From assembly GCA_938029515.1 (NCBI GenBank), contig CALJAQ010000183.1:1-11386 (forward strand): DNA of 11,386 bases, written 5' to 3'. This DNA is from an uncultured Nitrososphaerales archaeon. Lineage in GTDB: Archaea; Thermoproteota; Nitrososphaeria; Nitrososphaerales; JAAOZN01. The notes beneath the pieces are model-generated. The model was given only the letters and a program-made list of their open reading frames with translations, made no database searches and had not been told where the DNA came from. Positions 6,411-11,386 of this stretch are shown one piece after another. Each line of letters begins with the position of its first letter. Within the stretch, counting starts at the first letter, position 1. The translations under genes and the position numbers were made by a program.

Positions 6411-6830
6411 CTAAGCTTCTTTTACCTCGTAGCCTGTGGTTATCTTAGAGGCTCCTCTTAAATTTGCCATAACAGAGCAGTACCTTTCCTCAGATAAGCG
6501 TATGGCCCTTTTGACTGCTTCTTCGCTTAGGGCATTACCCTTCAAAAGATACTTTAATCTAATCTCGGTGTAATATCGTGGATGCTCGTCAGCCCTATCG
6601 CCTTCAGCGTAGACCTCAAGTGAGGATAGGTTCTGCCGCTGCCTTCTTAAGATGTTGATTATGTCTATGGCTGTGCAGCCTGCGAGAGCTATCAGAAGCA
6701 ACTTCATAGGTGTGAATCCTGCGCCTTCTCCTCCTAGATCTTTGGGGAGATCCATTACAACGCTATGTCCTTCACCATCTACCCCCTTAAGTCTAAAGCC
6801 TTCTATCATCTCCACTCTGATAGCTGGCAT
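6411..6830 (-). CDS. OsmC/Ohr-family peroxiredoxin-like protein
   Basis: OsmC/Ohr proteins are small dimeric thiol peroxidases that reduce organic or hydrogen peroxides through two Cys. This one has 139 residues, normal length. The first Cys, C52, lies in the central helix motif LAGCTAIDIINIL, and the second, C118, in SEERYCSVMANLRG; both are in the family positions. FTPMKLLLIALAGC corresponds to the common P-x-x-LL-x-AL-x-GC block. The ATG at 6830 sits almost exactly where transcription should begin from the CTTTTATA box at 6853-6860, so the mRNA is probably leaderless. The ferritin-like/VIT1 gene follows 15 nt downstream, linking peroxide removal to iron handling. Which peroxide it prefers cannot be read from sequence. 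Confidence 0.93.
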   Translation of the reverse strand: MPAIRVEMIEGFRLKGVDGEGHSVVMDLPKDLGGEGAGFTPMKLLLIALAGCTAIDIINILRRQRQNLSSLEVYAEGDRADEHPRYYTEIRLKYLLKGNALSEEAVKRAIRLSEERYCSVMANLRGASKITTGYEVKEA

Positions 6831-6852
6831 AACGCGGAGGTTTGTGGAAGTC

Positions 6853-6860
6853 TATAAAAG
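6853..6860 (-). promoter_or_regulatory. TATA box of the osmC operon
   Basis: CTTTTATA on the minus strand is centred 26 bp before the A of the osmC ATG, the standard archaeal distance between TATA box and transcription start. It is the best-looking promoter in the window and predicts a leaderless osmC transcript. Confidence 0.6.
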
Positions 6861-6875
6861 ACTATCGGAGACATC

Positions 6876-6883
6876 TTTAAAAG
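6876..6883 (+). promoter_or_regulatory. Possible TATA box for the reductase gene
   Basis: TTTAAAAG on the plus strand predicts a start near 6905, giving a leader of about 33 nt before the TTG at 6938. It is divergent from the osmC box. Confidence 0.4.
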
Positions 6884-6886
6884 TAG

Positions 6887-6902
6887 TTTAGGGTGCCCTA
6901 AA
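6887..6902. promoter_or_regulatory. Perfect palindrome, candidate operator between osmC and the reductase gene
   Basis: TTTAGGG-TG-CCCTAAA is an inverted repeat with two perfect 7-bp arms and a 2-bp centre. It lies between the plus-strand TATA-like box (6876-6883) and its predicted start (about 6905), where a bound repressor would block transcription. It is about 27 bp upstream of the osmC box, where an activator could also act. The binding protein is unknown. Confidence 0.45.
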
Positions 6903-6937
6903 GTGATACTATAGCATAATGTGTGTAGGCGAGTAGC

Positions 6938-7942
6938 TTGAGGGTTGCGATAGTGGGGATGGGTGTAGCAGGATCCTACCTCACAGCGCGGCTCAGGGAT
7001 GAGCATAAAGTTGTTGGGTTTGAACGTCTACCGAAGGATAAGTTCGATGCTGTATGCGCTTGGGGTACCTCTACTACAGGTATAGAGTCTTTCACAAAGA
7101 AGGTGGGTTTGAAGTTTGATGACTATATTCTTCATAAAGGTAGGGAGATGCGTGTAGACCTTTTTGGGCGCTCCCTCTACATAAAGCTATGTGGGCTATG
7201 CTCATTCGATAAGCTTAGATTAATTCAAGACATAGTGGAGGGAAGTGATGTTTACTACGGCAGACTCATTCCACGAAATTATACGCTAGAAGGGTATGAG
7301 CTAATTGTGGATGCGACTGGGTTAAGTAGACCCCTCCTACCGAAAGTTAAGCGTGATGTATTTATCCCCTGCCTCCAATATAAAGTGAAGTATAGGGAGA
7401 AGCCTTTTGACGACTTCTACATAAAGCCTTTCCCAGGATTAACAGGCTACTTATGGTATTTCCCACTCGGGGACGGCTATGCTCACGTAGGGGCTGGAGA
7501 CTTCAGAAAGAGGCATGTCGCTGAGCTTTCAACCTTTATCAGAAGGTATCCTTGTGAATTGGTTAAGAAGACAGGTAGAGCTGTTAGGATAACACCGCCG
7601 AGCCTCTGCAGACCATTCAGCGTGGGGAAAGTTGTTGGTGTAGGTGAATCTATAGGCACGGTCTACCCAATGCTCGGCGAAGGTATAATTCCGAGCCTAC
7701 AATGCGCTGAGCTTCTGATAGGGAATTTAAATGATTTGCCTTCGTATGAGAAGGCTGTTCTGAGAAAATTCTCCGTCTACAATAAGGTCTTCAGCTTCAT
7801 CTACTCTAAGATAAATAACACATTTAACCTAACCTCTCAACTCAAAAACATCCTTTTAATCTTTCTGCACATGAAGTTTAACGAAGCACGCTACGGTCTA
7901 CAAATTAGGCTTAAAGATGTTTTAAAGGTTGTCATCTCTTAA
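6938..7942 (+). CDS. Geranylgeranyl reductase-family FAD protein
   Basis: This flavoprotein belongs to the geranylgeranyl reductase family, whose archaeal members saturate the isoprenoid chains of membrane lipids. What is seen: the N-terminal FAD motif VAIVGMGVAGSYL (G7, G9, G12), a Cys in DAVCAWG (C40) near the usual active-site region, VDATGLSRPLLP at 124-135, the family block GLTGYLWYFPLGDGYAHVGAG (from 167), and VVGVGESIGTVYPMLGEGI at 232-250. In that last motif the usual GDAAG is GESIG, a D-to-E change at an FAD-contacting position. At 334 residues it is somewhat shorter than typical lipid reductases (near 390-450), so the substrate may differ. TTG 6938 is the only possible start for the Rossmann strand, since an in-frame TAG lies four codons upstream. 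It ends overlapping the convergent gene by 4 bp. Confidence 0.88.
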   Translation: MRVAIVGMGVAGSYLTARLRDEHKVVGFERLPKDKFDAVCAWGTSTTGIESFTKKVGLKFDDYILHKGREMRVDLFGRSLYIKLCGLCSFDKLRLIQDIVEGSDVYYGRLIPRNYTLEGYELIVDATGLSRPLLPKVKRDVFIPCLQYKVKYREKPFDDFYIKPFPGLTGYLWYFPLGDGYAHVGAGDFRKRHVAELSTFIRRYPCELVKKTGRAVRITPPSLCRPFSVGKVVGVGESIGTVYPMLGEGIIPSLQCAELLIGNLNDLPSYEKAVLRKFSVYNKVFSFIYSKINNTFNLTSQLKNILLIFLHMKFNEARYGLQIRLKDVLKVVIS

Positions 7943-8994
7943 ATGCCACTCAGACCTTTAGCGTATTTAAGAAAACGCTCTTCACCCACAGGAGCACCTA
8001 CAGATATATAGAATAACCCTCTTGAGACAACATCAGCAGAGAAGGATAAAGTGAATAAGAGTGTTGTGTATGCGAGCCAGGTGTATAAGCCAATAACGCT
8101 ACTTAACGGGATATATGCTACAGAGAGAGCTGCGGTAAATAGGCGGAGAGATACCTTCACCCCATATGCCGATTTTTTTGACTCGAGCCTCATCAGACAA
8201 GCCTTAGTCTCGTCTCCCTTTGCTTTGAGGTAAAACCTATACCTTTCATACATGATGATGTCAATTATTGAAAGCGATGCTGCCAATCCTACTACTGCCA
8301 AACCAAAAGGTGTGCTCTGAATCATACTGCTAGATGCTGCACCTACAGAAAGCAGCGCGAATATTGGTCCAGATATAACCGATGGTAATACAAATGAGAA
8401 GGGTGTGTAGAAGTGCCTCCAACAAGGTCGAGCTGGCATCAAATATATGCCAACCATAGAGGCTATCCCCAAGGCTCCTGCTACGATGCTTACGTAATCG
8501 TGGATGATTATGACGGTCTGCTGAGGAAGGATTAAGCTTCTGATAGGGTAGAGGAGAAGTAGAAGAGTAAAGAGCCCAAGCAGCACAACCTCCCTACTTA
8601 AATATGATGCTCTGACAGTTGTGACTATTCGGAGTAGAGACTTCAGGTTCTTACCGTGCTGAGCTGAAATGACTAACCCTAAGAGCGCCGGAGCCCACAG
8701 CACGCTGAGCGAAGCAGATGTAAACTCCTTAAGATCTGTAAAGCGGTTAACTAAGAGTGTAGTCAAGTATGCCCCAACGGTGAACTGCAGAAGCACAGTA
8801 AAGAGTGTCAAAGAAGGCTCCCAACTCATCTCCGTCTCTTTGGCTAATGCCATCCGCTCTATGCGACTAGCTGATTCAACCTTGCTTTTATCAACCTCAT
8901 AGCCACATTTTGGGCAGACTAAGATCTCAGCACCATAACCAGACCTTCTGACGGTTAAAGGTGCTGTACATCTTGGGCACGCGTCTCCACTCAA
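7939..8994 (-). CDS. DmsC-like membrane anchor with an N-terminal zinc ribbon
   Basis: This 351-residue protein has two parts. Residues 1-35 form a zinc ribbon (C6-x2-C9-x17-C27-x2-C30). After a short charged linker come about eight membrane helices (near 60-83, 95-113, 135-157, 165-187, 198-220, 228-248, 280-300, 302-324). The membrane part resembles DmsC, the quinol-oxidising anchor of DMSO/polysulfide-type molybdoenzymes: LLQFTVGAYL in helix 1, SAQHGKNLKSLLRI...ASYLSREVVL (compare HLG-x-P...SWLSREI) and DVVSRGLFYISVGAP after the last helix (compare E-x-x-GR-x-LFY). No DmsA or DmsB gene is adjacent, and DmsC proteins normally have no zinc ribbon. TTG 8994 is used because it precedes the ribbon directly and a TATA-like element lies about 30 bp upstream. 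The fold match is moderate; quinone binding is inferred. Confidence 0.75.
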   Translation of the reverse strand: MSGDACPRCTAPLTVRRSGYGAEILVCPKCGYEVDKSKVESASRIERMALAKETEMSWEPSLTLFTVLLQFTVGAYLTTLLVNRFTDLKEFTSASLSVLWAPALLGLVISAQHGKNLKSLLRIVTTVRASYLSREVVLLGLFTLLLLLYPIRSLILPQQTVIIIHDYVSIVAGALGIASMVGIYLMPARPCWRHFYTPFSFVLPSVISGPIFALLSVGAASSSMIQSTPFGLAVVGLAASLSIIDIIMYERYRFYLKAKGDETKACLMRLESKKSAYGVKVSLRLFTAALSVAYIPLSSVIGLYTWLAYTTLLFTLSFSADVVSRGLFYISVGAPVGEERFLKYAKGLSGI

Positions 8995-9021
8995 CCCAAA
9001 ATTATAGAGGCGACCGCAGAA

Positions 9022-9027
9022 TTAAAA
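9022..9027 (-). promoter_or_regulatory. Possible TATA box for the zinc-ribbon DmsC-like gene
   Basis: TTTTAA on the minus strand, within AAATTTTAAT, is centred about 30 nt before the TTG at 8994. It predicts a leader of about 4 nt. Confidence 0.35.
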
Positions 9028-9040
9028 TTTTGGCTTCTTC

Positions 9041-9046
9041 TTATAT
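9041..9046 (+). promoter_or_regulatory. Possible TATA box for the thymidylate kinase operon
   Basis: TTATAT on the plus strand predicts transcription from about 9070. That is downstream of the GTG at 9067 and 9 nt before the ATG at 9079, so it supports the ATG start. Confidence 0.45.
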
Positions 9047-9078
9047 CCATGTTCACCCTATAGGCTGTGTTTGGTTTG

Positions 9079-9669
9079 ATGCTGGTGTTTGAAGGTATAG
9101 ATAAGGCTGGTAAGACGACTCAGGCTAGACTGCTCACAGAGAGGCTTGGGAGGGATGGGTATAGATGTAAGATGATCTCCTTCCCAGTCTATACAACACC
9201 TATAGGTCGAGAGCTGAAACTTTCACTACAGGGTGGTAGGACATACCCCCTTCAGGTCAGATACCTCCTTATGTCTGCAAACAGATGGGAGATGAGAGAG
9301 GAGTTAGAGGGAAGAGGTTTCGACTTTCTAATACTAAACAGATACATTCATTCTAACATAGCATATGGAGTAGCGTCAGGCTTAGATCGGAATTGGCTCG
9401 AAACCCTAGATCAAGGTCTACCTGAACCAAACAAGGTGATCCTCCTCGACATTTCACCCTTAACGTCTCTGAAGAGGAAGGTCAGAGGCAGAGATTTGAA
9501 TGAAAAGGACCTTAAGTACCTTGAAAAAGTGAGAAAGGTATACTTCGAAATAGCAGAAGAAGACGGTTGGAGCGTAGTCAACGCCGAGCAAGGTGTAAAG
9601 CAGGTGCATAAAGAAGTTTGGAACGTGGTTGAACACGTGATACGTAAGCAGAGCGCTCCTAACCCTTAA
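9079..9669 (+). CDS. tmk: Thymidylate kinase (dTMP kinase)
   Basis: It phosphorylates dTMP to dTDP with ATP for DNA synthesis. From ATG 9079 it has 196 residues and begins MLVFEGIDKAGKTTQ, the standard family N-terminus, with the P-loop at 6-14; the Lys before AGK is like the Arg in human TMPK. Other family blocks are LLMSANRWE (64-71), ILNRYIHSNIAYG (85-97, the DRY/F-x-x-S-x-x-AY motif with Asp replaced by Asn, N87), and a lid region RGRDLNEKDLKYLEKVRKVY. GTG 9067 and TTG 9076 are open in frame but add residues not typical of the family, and the likely promoter starts the mRNA at about 9070. The HD-domain gene follows after 31 bp, so the two may share a transcript. The N87 change is worth noting, but the protein is otherwise well conserved. 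Confidence 0.93.
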   Translation: MLVFEGIDKAGKTTQARLLTERLGRDGYRCKMISFPVYTTPIGRELKLSLQGGRTYPLQVRYLLMSANRWEMREELEGRGFDFLILNRYIHSNIAYGVASGLDRNWLETLDQGLPEPNKVILLDISPLTSLKRKVRGRDLNEKDLKYLEKVRKVYFEIAEEDGWSVVNAEQGVKQVHKEVWNVVEHVIRKQSAPNP

Positions 9670-9672
9670 TAA
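9666..9672 (+). promoter_or_regulatory. Possible internal TATA box for the HD-domain gene
   Basis: TTAATAA overlaps the thymidylate kinase stop and is centred 32 nt before the ATG at 9701. No Shine-Dalgarno site precedes that ATG. A separate short-leader transcript starting near 9695 is plausible. Confidence 0.3.
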
Positions 9673-9700
9673 CCACTTCACCGAAAATACAGTCGACCAA

Positions 9701-10996
9701 ATGTTAGAGAGCGTAGCGGAGATAAGAGACCCTGTTCACGGATACATAAGTGTTACAGAAGTAGAGAAGGCTATAATCGACCTCCCAGTATTTCAGAGGC
9801 TGAGAAGGATAAGGCAGCTCGCCGGCGCCCATCTAACGTATCCTGGTGCGCAGCACAGCAGATTCGAACATTCACTAGGTACGCTACATCTAAGCGGGAT
9901 AGCGGTTAACACATTAGCTCAGAAGACTCCTATAACAGAGGAGGGTGCTCAGGAAGTTAGGCTCGCAGCTCTGCTTCACGACGTAGGGCACGGACCTTTT
10001 TCACACGTTATCGAGGAGGTTATGGTTGAGAAGAGAGGAGTTACGCACGAGGATGTTACTAAGCGTGTTATAAAGGAGACGGAGGTCAACGACGTGGTTA
10101 GAAGATATGGTTTTGATGCCGAGGTGTTACCAGAATTCTCTCTAGGACTCTCCGCTGCACGGCCTAAATTCCTTAACGAGATCGTAGGTGGGGGGCTTAG
10201 CGTTGATATAATGGATTATCTGCTGAGAGACTCCTACTTCACAGGGGTAGAGTATGGTAAAGTTGACGCGCATCGAATTATAAACTCGTTCGAGGTAGTT
10301 CAAGACCATCTTGCACTAGATCAAGCTGCGCTCTACGCGTTTGAAGCACTTATGGTTGCTAGGTATGAGATGTTCAGAGCAGTCTACTTCCACAGAACCG
10401 TTAGGGCGGCTGAGCTTATGCTAATAAGAGCGTTCACGCTAGCAGACGATTATCTAAACATAACAGACACAAGCGACTTAACAAACTACCTTTCTCAAGC
10501 TGATGAGCCTCTCCTAGAGGAGCTCGTAAAAGTCAATCCAGAGGGAAGGTCAGAGCTCAAGAAGGCAAAAGAGCTGGCATTAGCCTACAAAAAACGCAAC
10601 CTCGTGAAATGCGTCTTCGAAAAGCTTATACACAGAAAAGATCAGCTTATGGAGAGACTATTCAGCCAAAAGAGAATAAGGGAAGAAATAGCTTATAAGA
10701 TCGCTGATGAAGCAAACATCCTACCAGATGACGTATATATAGATGTTCCAACAACCCCCTCTGTACCCTACACCTCTGATAGAAAGGCTCTTACTTCAAT
10801 AATATTGGCTACTCGAACCCAATCTGGGCTTACTCATCACGACATTAGACTGGATCAACTACCGTTGGTCGGCGCAATATCCGGCTTCTTTGATATACTA
10901 AGAGTGTATACCTCTCACTATGAGCGTAGAAGAGTCCAGGAGGCTGCTGAGAGATTCTTCGGCAAAGAAGGGTATGCTACTAAGATCTCGATGTAG
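9701..10996 (+). CDS. HD-domain phosphohydrolase, SAMHD1/dGTPase-like (COG1078 type)
   Basis: This belongs to the HD-superfamily hydrolases that include SAMHD1, which cuts dNTPs to deoxynucleosides and triphosphate. The match in the active site is close. QRLRRIRQLAGAHLTYPGA is followed by RFEHSLG with metal His H57, then LLHDVGHGPFSH with H93-D94, H97 and H102, aligning with SAMHD1 H206-D207, H210 and H215. The fourth metal ligand D169 lies in SVDIMDYLLRDSYFTGVEYG. The C-terminal half (about 200-431) is mostly helical, as in COG1078 proteins. The 431-residue length fits the archaeal and bacterial members, which lack the SAM domain. Between thymidylate kinase and endonuclease III, a role in dNTP-pool control or cleaning is a fair inference; the actual substrate is unknown. 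No frameshift or missing catalytic residue is seen. Confidence 0.92.
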   Translation: MLESVAEIRDPVHGYISVTEVEKAIIDLPVFQRLRRIRQLAGAHLTYPGAQHSRFEHSLGTLHLSGIAVNTLAQKTPITEEGAQEVRLAALLHDVGHGPFSHVIEEVMVEKRGVTHEDVTKRVIKETEVNDVVRRYGFDAEVLPEFSLGLSAARPKFLNEIVGGGLSVDIMDYLLRDSYFTGVEYGKVDAHRIINSFEVVQDHLALDQAALYAFEALMVARYEMFRAVYFHRTVRAAELMLIRAFTLADDYLNITDTSDLTNYLSQADEPLLEELVKVNPEGRSELKKAKELALAYKKRNLVKCVFEKLIHRKDQLMERLFSQKRIREEIAYKIADEANILPDDVYIDVPTTPSVPYTSDRKALTSIILATRTQSGLTHHDIRLDQLPLVGAISGFFDILRVYTSHYERRRVQEAAERFFGKEGYATKISM

Positions 10997-11005
10997 GTGT
11001 GCGGA

Positions 11006-11386
11006 TTGCGTGAGCCGCGCTTGAACGCAGAGACCTTGGTAACAGAGGTTTCTAACATGCTAAAGCAGATACAACCTGAAGCTGCAACCGCCTTAAACAC
11101 GGTATCACGTAGAGCAGACCCCTTTAAAGTTCTCATCGCGACTATATTGTCCCATAGAACCAGAGACGAAGCGACAATAGCGGCTTCAGACAACCTTTTT
11201 AGAAGGTATAGCTCCGCAGAGGAGCTGGCTAAAGCAGATGCCAGTCAAATCGAAGCCCTAATAAAGCAAGTAGGGTTCTACCGAGTAAAGGCCAAGAGGA
11301 TAAAAGAGGTATCAAAAATAATATATGAGAAATATGGTGGTGCTGTGCCAGACGACTTCAACACACTACTGAGTCTACCATCAGTT
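11006..11386 (+). CDS. nth: Endonuclease III-like DNA glycosylase/AP lyase, 3' end cut off
   Basis: This is the N-terminal part of an endonuclease III-family enzyme, which removes oxidised pyrimidines and nicks abasic sites in base-excision repair. Visible blocks are DPFKVLIATILSHRTRDEAT (compare PFELLIAVLLSAQATD in E. coli Nth), LAKADASQIEALIKQVGFYR, KAKRIKEVSKIIYEKYGGAVP and DFNTLLSLPSV. The window ends just before the helix-hairpin-helix Lys and the Fe-S Cys, so catalytic completeness cannot be judged. TTG 11006 is chosen because AGGTG (10995-10999) ends 6 nt before it; GTG 10997, abutting the upstream stop, and TTG 11021 and ATG 11057 are also in frame. The short gap indicates co-transcription with the HD-domain gene. 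Confidence 0.88.
   Translation, partial: MREPRLNAETLVTEVSNMLKQIQPEAATALNTVSRRADPFKVLIATILSHRTRDEATIAASDNLFRRYSSAEELAKADASQIEALIKQVGFYRVKAKRIKEVSKIIYEKYGGAVPDDFNTLLSLPSV

Noticed and set aside
6395..6830. TAG read-through or pyrrolysine insertion making an OsmC-ferritin-VIT1 fusion
   Set aside because: OsmC ends at its normal family length at the TAG, and a strong Shine-Dalgarno site directly follows, which points to a separate start.
9067..9078. GTG 9067 and TTG 9076 as starts of thymidylate kinase
   Set aside because: They add residues absent from the family N-terminus, and GTG 9067 would lie upstream of the transcript start predicted from the TATA-like box at 9041-9046.
1..11386. CRISPR array, tRNA/rRNA genes, transposons or phage genes
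   Set aside because: No regular direct repeats, cloverleaf-like segments, transposase motifs or terminal inverted repeats were seen while reading both strands, and nearly all the sequence is accounted for by housekeeping-type genes.

Overview
The window looks like chromosomal DNA from an archaeon. The signs are a geranylgeranyl-reductase-type flavoprotein, archaeal TATA (box A) elements placed about 25-30 bp before start codons so that several mRNAs should be nearly leaderless, GGTG-type Shine-Dalgarno sites inside operons, frequent TTG/GTG starts, and very dense packing with 4-12 bp tail-to-tail overlaps. The gene mix (molybdo-hydroxylase subunits, DmsC-type membrane anchor, GT-C glycosyltransferase, SAMHD1-like HD protein) would suit a thermophilic member of the TACK group, perhaps related to Aigarchaeota/Thaumarchaeota. 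That placement is inference and weak. No rRNA, tRNA, CRISPR array or insertion sequence is visible.

Layout. (1) 1-1163, minus strand: the FAD subunit and the truncated 2Fe-2S subunit of a xanthine dehydrogenase/CO dehydrogenase-family enzyme. (2) 1248-3621, plus strand: a GT-C-like membrane glycosyltransferase, a small conserved-looking protein (possibly arcadin-1-like) and proC. (3) 3610-6830, minus strand: an iron-sulfur and iron block. In transcription order it is osmC, a ferritin-like/VIT1 membrane iron transporter, a NifS/IscS homologue and an IscU scaffold. (4) 6938-7942, plus strand: a geranylgeranyl-reductase-family flavoprotein, divergent from osmC across a short regulatory region with a perfect 16-bp palindrome. 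(5) 7939-8994, minus strand: a DmsC-like eight-helix membrane protein with an N-terminal zinc ribbon. (6) 9079-11386, plus strand: thymidylate kinase, an HD-domain dNTPase-like protein and the start of an endonuclease III gene, a nucleotide-pool and DNA-repair run.

The most interesting part is region 3. The NifS/IscS homologue keeps the mobile catalytic Cys (C321) but has Leu (L201) where every active cysteine desulfurase has the PLP-binding Lys, and Gln where a PLP-contacting Asn is usual. Its partner is an IscU scaffold fused to a MIP18/DUF59-like C-terminal domain. Together they suggest a PLP-independent Fe-S assembly pair, perhaps fed by free sulfide, beside an iron transporter and a peroxide-detoxifying OsmC. 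The iron-transporter gene also appears to lack an ATG/GTG/TTG start for its conserved N-terminus: the best-placed initiation codon, 7 nt after a strong Shine-Dalgarno site, is ACG.
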